Shown one piece after another: positions 1 through 9,229 of a stretch of DNA of 64,000 nucleotides (within the stretch, counting starts at the first letter, position 1; every line of letters starts with the position of its first letter). The notes beneath the pieces are model-generated. The model searched no databases and was not told where the DNA came from. It saw only the letters and a program-made list of their open reading frames with translations. The stretch lies in assembly GCF_014216315.1 (NCBI RefSeq), contig NZ_CP045702.1, positions 6,138,001 through 6,202,000 on the forward strand. The letters are read 5' to 3'. Position numbers and translations under genes: made by a program. The stretch is from Streptomyces finlayi. Its GTDB lineage: Bacteria > Actinomycetota > Actinomycetes > Streptomycetales > Streptomycetaceae.

Positions 1-1388
1 TCGCGGCCGAACGCACCGGCACCTTCCTGCTGGAATCCGCGGAGAACGGCCGGACCTGGTCCCGCTACTCCTTCATCGGCGTCCGCAGCGCCGCCACCCT
101 GACCGCCCGCGACGGACAGGCCCACTGGCTCGGTACCCCGCCCGTCGGAGTCCCCGCCGACGGGGACCCGCTGCACGCCCTGCGCGTCACCGTCGAGACC
201 CTCCACACCCCGCGCGACCTGGTGGCCGACGAGAAACTGCCGCCGTTCACCGGCGGCATGGTCGGCTACCTCGGCTACGACATCGTGCGCCGGCTGGAGC
301 GGATCGAGGAGCACGGCGGCGACGACCTGAAGCTCCCCGAACTGACCATGCTGCTCACCTCGGACCTCGCCGTCCTGGACCACTGGGACGGCACCGTCCT
401 GCTGATCGCCAACGCGATCAACCACAACGACCTCCAGACGGGTGCCGACGAGGCGTACGCGGACGCCGTGGCCCGGCTCGACGCCATGGAGCAGGACCTG
501 CGCCGCCCCGTCGAGAACGCCCCCGCCGCACTGCCGCCCTCCGAGCTCCCGCCGTACACCGCACTCTGGGGCGGCCCGGCCTACCAGGACGCGGTCGACG
601 ACATCAAGGAGCGCATCCGGGCCGGCGAGGCCTTCCAGGTGGTGCCCTCCCAGCGCTTCGAGACCCCGTGCACGGCGAGCGCCCTGGACGTCTACCGGGT
701 ACTGCGCGCCACCAACCCCTCTCCGTACATGTACCTCTTCCGCTTCGACGGCTTCGACGTCGTCGGCTCCAGCCCCGAAGCCCTGGTGAAGGTCGAGGAC
801 GGGCGGGCCATGCTCCACCCCATCGCGGGCACCCGGCACCGCGGCGTCACCCCGCAGGAGGACCAGGCGCTCGCCGACGAACTCCTCGCCGACCCCAAGG
901 AGCGCGCCGAGCACCTGATGCTCGTCGACCTCGGCCGCAACGACCTGGGGCGGGTCTGCGAACCGGGCAGCGTCGAAGTCGTCGACTTCATGTCCGTCGA
1001 GCGGTACTCGCACGTGATGCACATCGTCTCCACCGTCACCGGCCGTGTCGCCGAGGACCGCACAGCGTTCGACGTCCTCACCGCCTGCTTCCCCGCGGGC
1101 ACCCTCTCCGGGGCTCCCAAGCCGCGCGCGATGCAGATCATCGAGGAACTGGAACCGACCCGGCGCGGTCTGTACGGAGGCTGCGTCGGCTACCTCGACT
1201 TCGCGGGAGACTCCGACACCGCCATCGCCATCCGCACCGCCCTCCTCCGTGACGGCACCGCCTACGTTCAGGCGGGAGCGGGAGTCGTCGCCGATTCCGA
1301 CCCGGTCGCCGAGGACACCGAATGCCGCAACAAGGCCGCCGCGGTCCTGCGCGCGGTCCACACGGCCAACCGCCTCCACGCCCCGTGA
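1..1388 (+). CDS. trpE: Anthranilate synthase component I, 5'-truncated by window edge
   Basis: Catalyses the first committed step of tryptophan synthesis, chorismate to anthranilate, normally with a glutaminase partner that is not in this window. The open frame starts at base 3 with no start codon, so about 30-40 N-terminal residues lie outside. Visible family motifs are [10 protein letters not shown] near the N-terminus and, in the chorismate-binding half, [10 protein letters not shown], the [10 protein letters not shown] stretch and the C-terminal [12 protein letters not shown]. The gene heads a run of closely spaced plus-strand genes leading into trpC. The missing start means its promoter or any attenuator cannot be judged here. 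Confidence 0.95.
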   Translation, partial: AAERTGTFLLESAENGRTWSRYSFIGVRSAATLTARDGQAHWLGTPPVGVPADGDPLHALRVTVETLHTPRDLVADEKLPPFTGGMVGYLGYDIVRRLERIEEHGGDDLKLPELTMLLTSDLAVLDHWDGTVLLIANAINHNDLQTGADEAYADAVARLDAMEQDLRRPVENAPAALPPSELPPYTALWGGPAYQDAVDDIKERIRAGEAFQVVPSQRFETPCTASALDVYRVLRATNPSPYMYLFRFDGFDVVGSSPEALVKVEDGRAMLHPIAGTRHRGVTPQEDQALADELLADPKERAEHLMLVDLGRNDLGRVCEPGSVEVVDFMSVERYSHVMHIVSTVTGRVAEDRTAFDVLTACFPAGTLSGAPKPRAMQIIEELEPTRRGLYGGCVGYLDFAGDSDTAIAIRTALLRDGTAYVQAGAGVVADSDPVAEDTECRNKAAAVLRAVHTANRLHAP

Positions 1389-1411
1389 GGACGTAAGGGA
1401 TAGTGGAGTGC

Positions 1412-2062
1412 GTGAGCGCTGTACCCGCACCCCAGACCCGTGCCCGAGCCGCCACCGCGCCCGACAGCGCGGGAAGCCGCCGGAGCCTGGCCGCCGCCCT
1501 GCTCCTCGGAGCGGCAGGCTCGACCGTCGTACTGCTCGCGTCCGGACAGACGTGGGCCGGGGGCGAGGCCGCCGTCGGCGGAGGGACCCTGCCCCTGACG
1601 GCGGACGGCCAGGACATCACCGGCCTCCCCGCGGCGCTTGCCGTCGTCGCGCTGGCCGCCCTCGTCGCCGTGTTCGCCGTACGGGGCGGCAGCCGCGCGC
1701 TCGTCGCGGGGCTCCTCGCGCTCAGCGGCCTCGGCGCCGGACTGAGCTCCGCTCTAGGAGCCTCCGACAGTGCGGCCCTCGACGAGAAGGCCGCGCAGAC
1801 CACGGGTAACACGTCGGCCACCATCGACGCGCTGACCCACACCGCCTGGCCGTACGTCACGGCCGTCGGCGGGCTCCTGATCCTCCTTGCCGGGCTCCTC
1901 GCCCTGCGTTACGGAAGCCGCTGGCCCACGATGTCGGGACGGTACGAGCGCGACGGCACGCCCCGCCCCCGCAAGGCGGCACCGCCCGCCCCGGACCCCG
2001 ACCGGCCGGAGGACCTGTGGAAGGCCCTGGACCGCGGCGAGGACCCGACGCGCGAGGCATGA
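1412..2062 (+). CDS. Trp-locus integral membrane protein (TIGR02234-like)
   Basis: Small membrane protein of a family found next to trp genes in actinobacteria; its biochemical role is not known. Four hydrophobic segments are visible (a stretch starting SLAAALLLGAAG, LPAALAVVALAALVAV, ALVAGLLALSGLGAG and VGGLLILLAGLLALRYG), followed by a charged proline-rich tail rich in DP and RP. GTG at 1412 is preferred because AAGGGA at 1395-1400 is 11 bases upstream; an in-frame GTG at 1403 is only 2 bases from that site. It follows trpE by about 23 bases and is probably co-transcribed. Confidence 0.8.
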   Translation: MSAVPAPQTRARAATAPDSAGSRRSLAAALLLGAAGSTVVLLASGQTWAGGEAAVGGGTLPLTADGQDITGLPAALAVVALAALVAVFAVRGGSRALVAGLLALSGLGAGLSSALGASDSAALDEKAAQTTGNTSATIDALTHTAWPYVTAVGGLLILLAGLLALRYGSRWPTMSGRYERDGTPRPRKAAPPAPDPDRPEDLWKALDRGEDPTREA

Positions 2063-2156
2063 CCCCCAGCTCATGCCCGTCCCGCACGTACGGGACAATG
2101 GGACCGAGCTTTCCGTACAGCGATACCTTCAGCGCAACACCAACGAGGAGCAACTC

Positions 2157-2405
2157 ATGGCGGGCACCAGCCACGGACACACCCCGGCCGCCTGGACCGG
2201 TGTCATCATCGCGTTCATCGGCTTCTGTGTCGCAGGCGTCTTCATGGTCGCGGCCAACCCGCTCGGCTTCTGGGCCGGCATCGCCGTGGTCTTCATCGGC
2301 GGGATCGTTGGTCTCGCCATGAGTGCCGCCGGTCTCGGTATGCCGAAGGAGTCGGACGAGCTGGCGCAGGCCAGGGCGCGGGCGGGACAGGCCCAGACCT
2401 CCTGA
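2157..2405 (+). CDS. HGxxPAAW family small membrane protein
   Basis: An 82-residue protein beginning MAGTSHGHTPAAW, the conserved N-terminal signature of a small actinobacterial membrane protein family of unknown function. Two hydrophobic segments follow (VIIAFIGFCVAGVFMV and FWAGIAVVFIGGIVGLAM), then a short charged tail. The ATG at 2157 has a strong ribosome site GAGGAG at 2145-2150. The in-frame frame extends further upstream, but the HGHTPAAW start and the ribosome site fix this ATG. It is one of three small membrane proteins between trpE and trpC, a conserved Streptomyces arrangement. Confidence 0.82.
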   Translation: MAGTSHGHTPAAWTGVIIAFIGFCVAGVFMVAANPLGFWAGIAVVFIGGIVGLAMSAAGLGMPKESDELAQARARAGQAQTS

Positions 2406-2464
2406 CGTCCGGCCACCGGAACCACCACGCGAGGCGCAGCCCGGTCCGGGCTGCGCCTTTCCGT

Positions 2465-2989
2465 ATGAGCAGGGACAATCACCGAGTGGACGCCTCGCCA
2501 GCACAGGACGCCGCCCGGCCCCCGGCCGGGCCGCCGCCGCACGCACCCGCCTTCGCCCCCGCTCCCGCCCCGGTGACCGCCCGGGCACCCGCCTCGCGGT
2601 CCAGGCGGCTCGCCACACCCGTCGGTGTGCTGGCCGTCGTCCTCGGAGCCTTCGCCTACGTGGGCACGGTCGACCCGAACGAGCCCGGCCACTATCCGGC
2701 CTGCCCGCTGCTCCAGCTCACCGGGATCCTCTGCCCCGGCTGCGGCGGACTGCGCAGCGCCCACGCCGTCGCACACGGCGACCTCGCCACCGCGCTCGGC
2801 TCCAACGCGTTCGCCGTCGTCGGCTACGCCGTGTTCGCCGTCGTCTGGGTGCTGTGGACGGTCCGCGCGAGCCGGGGACAGCGACTGCGCATCACGCTCG
2901 CCCCGGTCTACTGGTGGGGTCTCGGCGTGCTCCTGCTGATCTTCGCGGTCGTCCGGAATCTGCCGTTCGGATCGGCGCTTGCGCCATGA
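2465..2989 (+). CDS. DUF2752 membrane protein
   Basis: A 174-residue protein with a disordered Pro/Ala-rich N-terminus of about 50 residues and then a DUF2752 domain. The diagnostic [14 protein letters not shown] motif is present, where the paired cysteines and the Gly-Gly-Leu-Arg core define the family. Hydrophobic segments flank it (a valine/leucine-rich helix before and two after). Function is unknown. ATG at 2465 is taken as the start; a GTG at 2486 is possible. It is the last small membrane gene before trpC and is probably in the same transcription unit. Confidence 0.75.
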   Translation: MSRDNHRVDASPAQDAARPPAGPPPHAPAFAPAPAPVTARAPASRSRRLATPVGVLAVVLGAFAYVGTVDPNEPGHYPACPLLQLTGILCPGCGGLRSAHAVAHGDLATALGSNAFAVVGYAVFAVVWVLWTVRASRGQRLRITLAPVYWWGLGVLLLIFAVVRNLPFGSALAP

Positions 2990-3113
2990 ATGCCCAGGTA
3001 GTGGGACTCGTGTCGACACGATGCCAGCTCAACGGCGTCCTGCGGATACCATCGACATGGCTGATCCTGTTCTCTCATCACCGTCATCACCGTTCCGGAA
3101 GGGGGCCGCTCGC

Positions 3114-3923
3114 GTGAGTGTGCTCGACGAGATCATCGAAGGCGTTCGCGCCGACCTCGCGGAGCGGCAGGCGCGCGTCAGCCTCGACGAGCTCAAGGAG
3201 CGCGTGGCCCGCGCTCCCGCGGCGAAGGACGGGGTCGCCGCCCTGCGCGGCGAAGGCGTGACCGTCATCTGCGAGGTCAAGCGTTCCAGTCCCTCCAAGG
3301 GGGCCCTGGCCGCGATCGCCGACCCCGCCGCGCTCGCCGCGGACTACGAGGCGGGCGGCGCGGCCGTCATCTCCGTCCTCACCGAGCAGCGCCGCTTCGG
3401 CGGCTCGCTCGCGGACCTGGAGGCCGTCCGCGCGAAGGTCGGCATCCCGATCCTGCGCAAGGACTTCATCGTCACCTCGTACCAGCTGTGGGAGGCCCGC
3501 GCCTACGGCGCCGACCTCGCCCTGCTGATCGTCGCCGCCCTCGACCAGGAGGCCCTGGTCTCGCTGATCGAGCGCGCCGAGTCGATCGGCCTGACGCCGC
3601 TCGTCGAGGTGCACGACGAGGACGAGGCGGAGCGCGCCGTGGACGCCGGAGCGAAGATCATCGGTGTCAACGCGCGCAACCTGAAGGACCTCAAGGTCGA
3701 CCGCTCCACGTTCGAGCGCGTCGCCCCCGAGATTCCCGACCACATCGTGAAGATCGCCGAGTCCGGGGTGCGCGGCCCGCACGACCTGATCGCGTACGCC
3801 AACGCCGGCGCCGACGCCGTACTCGTCGGCGAGTCCCTGGTCACCGGCCGCGACCCGCGGGCCGCCGTCGCCGACCTGGTCGCCGCGGGCGCCCACCCGG
3901 CACTCCGGCACGGACGGAACTGA
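3114..3923 (+). CDS. trpC: Indole-3-glycerol phosphate synthase
   Basis: Converts carboxyphenylaminodeoxyribulose phosphate to indole-3-glycerol phosphate in the cytosol. The 269-residue TIM barrel starts [15 protein letters not shown] and shows [29 protein letters not shown] and IAESGVRG, which hold the catalytic lysines, glutamate and asparagine and the phosphate site. GTG 3114 follows GGAAGGGGG at 3097-3105. An in-frame ATG at 3057 would add 19 residues that are not family-like. A perfect 14-base palindrome (TCGTGTCGACACGA, 3008-3021) and a possible -10 TACCAT (3047-3052) lie upstream, so trpC may have its own promoter. Confidence 0.96.
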   Translation: MSVLDEIIEGVRADLAERQARVSLDELKERVARAPAAKDGVAALRGEGVTVICEVKRSSPSKGALAAIADPAALAADYEAGGAAVISVLTEQRRFGGSLADLEAVRAKVGIPILRKDFIVTSYQLWEARAYGADLALLIVAALDQEALVSLIERAESIGLTPLVEVHDEDEAERAVDAGAKIIGVNARNLKDLKVDRSTFERVAPEIPDHIVKIAESGVRGPHDLIAYANAGADAVLVGESLVTGRDPRAAVADLVAAGAHPALRHGRN

Positions 3924-3929
3924 CCCCCC

Positions 3930-4145
3930 ATGTCCGCCGACCGTCCCGTACGCCGACCCCGGCCGGGCCTGCGCCCCGCCGGGGCGACGGCCCGGGTCCC
4001 GCACGCGCCGCTGGCGCGCGGCTGCCGCCCGCGCGGCTGCCGCGCCCCCGCCAGGCGTGTGCACGGCCGGCGGGTGCGGTACGTGATCGGCGACGAGCCG
4101 GGACAGGTCAACGGGATGCGATGGCGCACGGGGTCCGCGCCGTAG
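3930..4145 (+). CDS. trpM: TrpM-type tryptophan biosynthesis modulator peptide
   Basis: A 71-residue, very arginine-rich peptide between trpC and trpB. Its central part (LARGCRPRGCRAPARR, then VRYVIGDEPGQVNGMRWR) matches my memory of TrpM (trpX) of Streptomyces coelicolor, a small protein reported to modulate tryptophan synthesis and differentiation. The position trpC-trpM-trpB is the same. The ATG lies six bases after the trpC stop with no clear ribosome site, so translation is probably coupled to trpC. Mechanism is unknown. The N-terminal 25 residues look unconserved and the exact start is uncertain. Confidence 0.7.
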   Translation: MSADRPVRRPRPGLRPAGATARVPHAPLARGCRPRGCRAPARRVHGRRVRYVIGDEPGQVNGMRWRTGSAP

Positions 4146-4287
4146 CGAGCCCCGGCCGTCACCCCTCGTGGAGCACACGGGGGACCCGCACGACCGCACC
4201 ACTCCCGACCGCACCGCGGCAGGCGTGGCGCTCCGCTCACGGCGCATACGGTGACACCATCCGTTGCAATGCCGAGGAGCATGTCGC

Positions 4288-5526
4288 ATGTCGTCCGACT
4301 TCTTCATTCCGGACCCCGAGGGTCTGATCCCCAGCGCCGAGGGCTATTTCGGCGCGTTCGGTGGCAAGTTCATCCCGGAGGCGCTCGTCGCCGCCGTGGA
4401 CGAGGTCGCCGTCGAGTACGACAAGGCGAAGAACGACCCCGCCTTCGCCGCCGAGCTCAACGAGCTCATGGTCAACTACACCGGACGGCCCAGCGCGCTG
4501 ACCGAGGTCGCGCGTTTCGCCGAGCACGCGGGCGGCGCACGGGTCTTCCTCAAGCGTGAGGACCTGAACCACACCGGCTCGCACAAGATCAACAACGTGC
4601 TGGGCCAGGCCCTGCTCACCAAGCGCATGGGCAAGACCCGGGTCATCGCCGAGACGGGCGCCGGCCAGCACGGCGTCGCCACGGCGACCGCCTGCGCGCT
4701 CTTCGGTCTCGACTGCACCATCTACATGGGCGAGATCGACACCGAGCGGCAGGCGCTGAACGTGGCGCGGATGCGGATGCTCGGCGCCGAGGTCATCGCG
4801 GTGAAGTCCGGCTCCAGGACTCTCAAGGACGCCATCAACGAGGCGTTCCGCGACTGGGTCGCCAACGTGGACCGTACGCACTACCTCTTCGGCACGGTCG
4901 CGGGCCCGCACCCGTTCCCGGCGATGGTCCGCGACTTCCACCGGGTGATCGGCGTCGAGGCCAGGCGGCAGATCCTGGAGCGGGCCGGCCGGCTGCCGGA
5001 CGCCGCGGTCGCCTGTGTCGGCGGCGGCTCCAACGCCATCGGCCTCTTCCACGCCTTCATCCCGGACGCCGGGGTCCGTCTGGTCGGCTGCGAGCCGGCC
5101 GGACACGGTGTGGAGACCGGCGAGCACGCGGCGACCCTGACCGCGGGCGAGCCCGGCATCCTGCACGGCTCGCGGTCCTACGTCCTCCAGGACGAGGAGG
5201 GCCAGATCACCGAGCCGTACTCGATCTCGGCCGGACTCGACTACCCGGGCATCGGCCCGGAGCACGCCTATCTGAAGGACGTCGGCCGCGGCGAGTACCG
5301 CGCGGTCACCGACGACGCCGCCATGCAGGCGCTGCGCCTCCTCTCCCGCACCGAGGGCATCATCCCGGCCATCGAAAGCGCCCACGCGCTGGCGGGGGCC
5401 CTGGACCTCGGCAAGGAGCTCGGCAAGGACGGGCTGATCCTGATCAACCTGTCCGGCCGCGGCGACAAGGACATGGACACGGCGGCGCGGTACTTCGGGC
5501 TGTACGACGCGGAGGAGGCCAAGTGA
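4288..5526 (+). CDS. trpB: Tryptophan synthase beta chain
   Basis: PLP enzyme that condenses indole with serine to tryptophan, as an alpha2-beta2 complex with TrpA. The 412-residue protein has the PLP lysine in [11 protein letters not shown] (Lys100), the substrate loop [14 protein letters not shown] and the phosphate-binding [16 protein letters not shown] 4288 is chosen because GAGGAG at 4274-4279 lies 8 bases upstream and [12 protein letters not shown] is the usual Streptomyces N-terminus. About 140 bases separate it from trpM, with a possible -10 TACGGT at 4247-4252. The stop overlaps the trpA start. Confidence 0.97.
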   Translation: MSSDFFIPDPEGLIPSAEGYFGAFGGKFIPEALVAAVDEVAVEYDKAKNDPAFAAELNELMVNYTGRPSALTEVARFAEHAGGARVFLKREDLNHTGSHKINNVLGQALLTKRMGKTRVIAETGAGQHGVATATACALFGLDCTIYMGEIDTERQALNVARMRMLGAEVIAVKSGSRTLKDAINEAFRDWVANVDRTHYLFGTVAGPHPFPAMVRDFHRVIGVEARRQILERAGRLPDAAVACVGGGSNAIGLFHAFIPDAGVRLVGCEPAGHGVETGEHAATLTAGEPGILHGSRSYVLQDEEGQITEPYSISAGLDYPGIGPEHAYLKDVGRGEYRAVTDDAAMQALRLLSRTEGIIPAIESAHALAGALDLGKELGKDGLILINLSGRGDKDMDTAARYFGLYDAEEAK

Positions 5527-6344
5527 GCGGGCACAGCGGAAACACGGAACTGCTCAGCACGACGCTGGCGAAGGCCAGGTCCGAGGACCGGGCGGCGCTC
5601 ATCGCGTATCTGCCCGCCGGCTTCCCGACCGTCGACGGGGGCATCGCAGCGGTCAAGGCGGTCGTCGCCGGCGGCGCGGACGTCGTCGAGATCGGCCTCC
5701 CGCACAGCGACCCGGTGCTCGACGGGCCGGTCATCCAGACCGCCGACGACATCGCGCTGCGTGGCGGCGTCAGGATCGCCGACGTGATGCGCACGGTCCG
5801 CGAGGCCTACGAGGCCACCGGCGTGCCGGTCCTCGTCATGACGTACTGGAACCCCATCGACCGGTACGGCATCGAACGCTTCTCCGCCGAGCTGGCCGAG
5901 GCGGGCGGTGCCGGGTGCATCCTGCCCGACCTGCCGGTCCAGGAGTCCGCGGTATGGCGCGAGCACGCGGGCAAGCACGGCCTCGCGACCGTGTTCGTCG
6001 TCGCGCCCAGCAGCCAGGACAAGCGCCTCGCCACCATCACGGCGGCGGGCTCCGGCTTCGTCTACGCGGCCTCGCTCATGGGGGTCACCGGCACCCGTGC
6101 GTCGGTCGGCGAGCAGGCCCAGGACCTGGTGCGGCGCACCCGCGCCACCACCGACCTGCCGGTCTGCGTGGGTCTCGGCGTCTCCAACGCCGAGCAGGCC
6201 CGTGAGGTCGCGGGCTTCGCGGACGGAGTGATCGTCGGCTCGGCCTTCGTCAAGCGGATGCTGGACGCCCCCGACGAGGCCGCCGGTCTCGAAGCGGTCC
6301 GCGCATTGGCGGGCGAACTGGCCGAAGGCGTTCGAAAGCGCTGA
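5523..6344 (+). CDS. trpA: Tryptophan synthase alpha chain
   Basis: Cleaves indole-3-glycerol phosphate to indole and glyceraldehyde 3-phosphate and channels indole to TrpB. The 273-residue TIM barrel has the catalytic Glu and Asp in [16 protein letters not shown] (Glu56, Asp67) and the phosphate-binding GVTGTR and VIVGSAFVK motifs. The GTG start overlaps the trpB TGA (GTGA, 5523-5526), so translation is coupled and stoichiometry with TrpB is likely maintained. A strong palindromic terminator follows at 6377-6404. Confidence 0.97.
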   Translation: MSGHSGNTELLSTTLAKARSEDRAALIAYLPAGFPTVDGGIAAVKAVVAGGADVVEIGLPHSDPVLDGPVIQTADDIALRGGVRIADVMRTVREAYEATGVPVLVMTYWNPIDRYGIERFSAELAEAGGAGCILPDLPVQESAVWREHAGKHGLATVFVVAPSSQDKRLATITAAGSGFVYAASLMGVTGTRASVGEQAQDLVRRTRATTDLPVCVGLGVSNAEQAREVAGFADGVIVGSAFVKRMLDAPDEAAGLEAVRALAGELAEGVRKR

Positions 6345-6376
6345 CACCGGGTGTAACCCGTACGGGTGGACCTGGA

Positions 6377-6404
6377 CCGGGGAGGCACGCGCGTGCCTCC
6401 CCGG
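6377..6404 (+). terminator. Perfect palindrome ending the trp operon
   Basis: A 28-base perfect palindrome (CCGGGGAGGCAC arm, GCGC centre, mirror arm) begins 33 bases after the trpA stop and ends 15 bases before the GTG of the next gene. It lacks a T-run, as is usual for Streptomyces terminators. Its closeness to the next start implies that the DsbA-like gene is either leaderless or served by read-through. Confidence 0.75.
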
Positions 6405-6419
6405 TTCGTTGCTGCGGGT

Positions 6420-7244
6420 GTGAGCGACAAGAACCGTGAAGGAAGCAGGGCCGCGCGCGACCGGCTCGTCCAGCAGCGCGAGCGGGAGAAGGCGCGCGAG
6501 CGCCGACGCCGCACGCTGATCGTCGCGAGCGCGGTGGTGGGAGTGCTCGGGCTGGCCGCCGTGGTCGGCCTGATCGCCGCCAACGCGGGCAAGGGCGGCA
6601 AGGACAGCGAGGCGGGTCCCGCCGTCGCGCCTTCGGGAGCGACCGGCAAGGACAGCCTCGCCCTCCAGGTGGGGGCGGACGGCGCGCCGTCCACGCTCAC
6701 GATCTGGGAGGACTTCCGCTGCCCGGTCTGCGCCCAGTTCGAGAACGCCTTCCGCAAGACGATCCACGAGCTGCAGAACAGCGGCCAGATCAAGGTCGAG
6801 TACCACCTCGCCACGATCATCGACGGAAACCTCGGAGGCAGCGGATCGCTGCGCGCGGCCAACGCTGCGGCCTGCGCACAGGACGTCGGCGAGTTCGCCG
6901 ACTACCACGACGTGCTCTTCGCGAATCAGCCCGCCGAGTCCGACGACGCCTTCGGCAAGAACAGCAAGCTGATCGAACTGGCCGGCAAGGTCGAGGGCCT
7001 CGACACCCCCGGCTTCCGCAGCTGCGTGGAGAGCGGTACGCACGACACCTGGGTCAAGAAGTCCGACACGGCCTTCCGCGACGGTGGATTCCAGGGCACT
7101 CCGACCGCTCTGCTCAACGGCGAGTCGATCTTTCCCGCCAAGGACGGCCAGCAGATCTCCGAGGCGAATCTGAAGAAGTGGGTCGCCGAGGCCAACAAGG
7201 GCAAGAAGCCGGCGAAGGTCACTCCGACGCCGTCGGCCTCCTGA
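6420..7244 (+). CDS. Membrane-anchored DsbA-family thiol oxidoreductase
   Basis: Predicted extracytoplasmic disulfide exchange protein. The charged N-terminus with RDRLVQQREREKARERRRR is followed by one membrane anchor (residues 33-55), a Gly/Ser linker and a thioredoxin fold with active-site CPVC at residues 101-104 (EDFRCPVCAQFENAF). The GTPTALLNG segment near the C-terminus supplies the cis-proline loop. GTG 6420 was chosen since upstream codons overlap the terminator. The protein is 274 residues, usual for this Streptomyces group, and sits between trpA and lgt as in related genomes. The substrate is not known. Confidence 0.87.
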   Translation: MSDKNREGSRAARDRLVQQREREKARERRRRTLIVASAVVGVLGLAAVVGLIAANAGKGGKDSEAGPAVAPSGATGKDSLALQVGADGAPSTLTIWEDFRCPVCAQFENAFRKTIHELQNSGQIKVEYHLATIIDGNLGGSGSLRAANAAACAQDVGEFADYHDVLFANQPAESDDAFGKNSKLIELAGKVEGLDTPGFRSCVESGTHDTWVKKSDTAFRDGGFQGTPTALLNGESIFPAKDGQQISEANLKKWVAEANKGKKPAKVTPTPSAS

Positions 7245-7343
7245 CGGGGGCGTGGGGCGGGCCCGTGCGGGCCGCCCTGTTACCCAGAAGTTGCCGGGCG
7301 GCTTGCCGTACGTCCCACTCGGCAGGGTAGCGTCGACCCCGTC

Positions 7344-8351
7344 ATGAACCTTGCCTTCATTCCCAGCCCGTCGACCGGTGTGATCGATCTCGGCCCGATC
7401 CCCCTGCGCGGCTACGCGTTCTGCATCATCATCGGTGTCTTCGTCGCCGTCTGGTTCGGCAACAAGCGCTGGGTCGCCCGGGGCGGCAGAGTCGGCACAG
7501 TCGCCGACATCGCCGTCTGGGCCGTGCCCTTCGGACTTGTCGGCGGCAGGATCTACCACGTCATCACCGACTACCAGCTGTACTTCAGCGACGGTGAGAA
7601 CTGGGTCGACGCCTTCAAGATCTGGGAAGGCGGCCTCGGTATCTGGGGCGCGGTCGCGCTCGGCGCGGTCGGCGCCTGGATCGGCTGCCGCCGTCGCGGA
7701 ATCCCGCTGCCCGCCTGGGCCGACGCGCTCGCCCCCGGGGTCGCCCTCGCCCAGGCCATCGGCCGCTGGGGCAACTGGTTCAACCAGGAGCTCTACGGCA
7801 AGCCGACGGACGTGCCGTGGGCACTGGAGATCAGCGAGGGCCCGAACCGCGTCGCCGGCACCTACCACCCGACCTTCCTGTACGAGTCGCTCTGGTGCAT
7901 CGGTGTCGCGCTGCTGGTCATCTGGGCGGACCGCCGGTTCAAGCTCGGTCACGGGCGGGCGTTCGCGCTGTACGTCGCCGCGTACTGCGCGGGCCGCGGC
8001 TGGATCGAGTACATGCGCGTCGACGAGGCCCACCACGTGCTGGGGCTCCGGCTCAACGTGTGGACCTCGATCATCGTCTTCGTGCTCGCCGTGACGTACA
8101 TCGTGATCTCGGCGAAGGTGCGGCCGGGCCGCGAGGAGATCGTCGAGCCCGATCCCGAGGCCGAGGGAAAGGCGGACCTGTCCAAGGACAGTGAAGGCGA
8201 CGGCGGCAGTGACGCCGGGGCCGACGCGGACGCGGACACGGACGCCGGTGACCCGGAGAAGGCCACCGACTCCACCGACTCCACCGACTCCACGGACGAC
8301 TCCGACGAACCCCGGACGAACGGTGCTCCGGAGACCGCCGACAAGAGCTGA
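7344..8351 (+). CDS. lgt: Prolipoprotein diacylglyceryl transferase
   Basis: Integral membrane enzyme that attaches diacylglycerol to the lipobox cysteine of prolipoproteins; LivK in this window would be a substrate. The 335-residue protein has multiple membrane segments, the family signature GRWGNWFNQELYG, the G-G-R-I-Y-H motif of the first half and FLYESLW. The C-terminus carries about 65 very acidic residues, including four Ser-Thr-Asp repeats (STDSTDSTDSTD), which are not part of the catalytic core and probably form a cytoplasmic tail. ATG 7344 gives the expected N-terminus. Confidence 0.95.
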   Translation: MNLAFIPSPSTGVIDLGPIPLRGYAFCIIIGVFVAVWFGNKRWVARGGRVGTVADIAVWAVPFGLVGGRIYHVITDYQLYFSDGENWVDAFKIWEGGLGIWGAVALGAVGAWIGCRRRGIPLPAWADALAPGVALAQAIGRWGNWFNQELYGKPTDVPWALEISEGPNRVAGTYHPTFLYESLWCIGVALLVIWADRRFKLGHGRAFALYVAAYCAGRGWIEYMRVDEAHHVLGLRLNVWTSIIVFVLAVTYIVISAKVRPGREEIVEPDPEAEGKADLSKDSEGDGGSDAGADADADTDAGDPEKATDSTDSTDSTDDSDEPRTNGAPETADKS

Positions 8352-8380
8352 CCGCTCACGGGCGCACTCGCAGTCCCCGA

Positions 8381-8415
8381 CGCCGGACGGGCTTGATTCC
8401 CAAGCCCGTCCGGCG
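8381..8415. terminator. Bidirectional terminator between lgt and the CitE-like gene
   Basis: Perfect 15-bp stem (CGCCGGACGGGCTTG and its complement) with a 5-base loop, between convergent genes. The GCCGGACGGGCTTG core recurs at 26379, 33695, 33788 and, in part, 38262, forming a dispersed intergenic palindrome family. Confidence 0.8.
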
Positions 8416-8419
8416 TTTC

Positions 8420-9229
8420 TCATGCCCGTCCGGCCAGCGACAGCGTCCGCTGTGCGGCGGCGACCACCGCCGCGTCCACGAACCTCCCGTCCGGCAGCGC
8501 CTGCGCACCCGCGTCCAGCAGGGCCGCCGCCATGATCTGCTCGGCGGCCTCGATCTCCTGGGCCGTGGGCCGGAACGCCCGCTCGATGACCGGCAGCTGG
8601 CGGGGATGGATCGCCGCCCGGCCCCACAGCCCCAGGGACCGGCCCTGGGCGCAGGACGACCACAGTCCGTCCAGGTCCCGGACGTCCGGGAAGACCGACT
8701 GGACGGGTGCGGCGAGACCGGCCGCACGCGCCGCGACGACGATCCGGCTCCGCGGCCAGTCGAGTCCCGCGTCGCCCCGCACCCCGAGGTCCGCCCGGAG
8801 GTCCGCCTCGCCCAGGGCGATGCCCCGTACGTCGTGGTGGGCGGAGGCGATGCTGTACGCGTGCTCCACGGCGAGCGCCGACTCCAGCAGCGGGTACAGC
8901 GGGACGCCAGGTGCCAGCGCCGCCAGGTGGTGGACGCTCGCGGCATGTGTGATCTTGGGGAGCCGGAGCCCGGCGAGGCCCGGCAGCTGTGCCAGGGCCC
9001 GTACGTCGTCCTCGCCGTGGACCCGGACATGCACCGGCACCGCGCCCGGCGCCGCCGGTTCGGTGAGGAGTTCGGCGGTGGCCGCCCGCGCGTACTGCCT
9101 GCGCTCCTCCGCGACCGCGTCCTCCAGATCCACGATCACCACGTCCGCGCCCGAGCAGAGCGCCTTGTTCACCACCTCCGGCCGGTCCCCGGGAACGTAC
9201 AGCCAGGTCAGGGGAACCGCACCGGTCAC
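8420..9229 (-). CDS. HpcH/HpaI-type CoA-ester lyase (CitE-like)
   Basis: A 269-residue TIM-barrel protein of the citrate lyase beta / malyl-CoA / citramalyl-CoA lyase family, which cleave or form C-C bonds in acyl-CoA esters. Visible are the N-terminal VPGDRPEVVNKAL, DVVIVDLEDAV, the PKI strand, the Mg-binding LLESAL and GEADLRADLG (Glu and Asp ligands), and GRAAIHPRQLPVI. GTG start overlaps the stop of the CoA-transferase gene (GTGA). It is the last gene of the seven-gene operon. Real substrate unknown; (citra)malyl-CoA-like esters are a reasonable guess given the CoA-transferase partner. Confidence 0.85.
   Translation of the reverse strand: MTGAVPLTWLYVPGDRPEVVNKALCSGADVVIVDLEDAVAEERRQYARAATAELLTEPAAPGAVPVHVRVHGEDDVRALAQLPGLAGLRLPKITHAASVHHLAALAPGVPLYPLLESALAVEHAYSIASAHHDVRGIALGEADLRADLGVRGDAGLDWPRSRIVVAARAAGLAAPVQSVFPDVRDLDGLWSSCAQGRSLGLWGRAAIHPRQLPVIERAFRPTAQEIEAAEQIMAAALLDAGAQALPDGRFVDAAVVAAAQRTLSLAGRA

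Noticed and set aside
5268..8663. Very long minus-strand open frame (1131 codons) opposite trpB, trpA, the DsbA-like gene and lgt
   Set aside because: It is the antisense shadow of clear, well-conserved plus-strand genes; high GC with third-position bias creates such frames. The residues are low-complexity with no domain.
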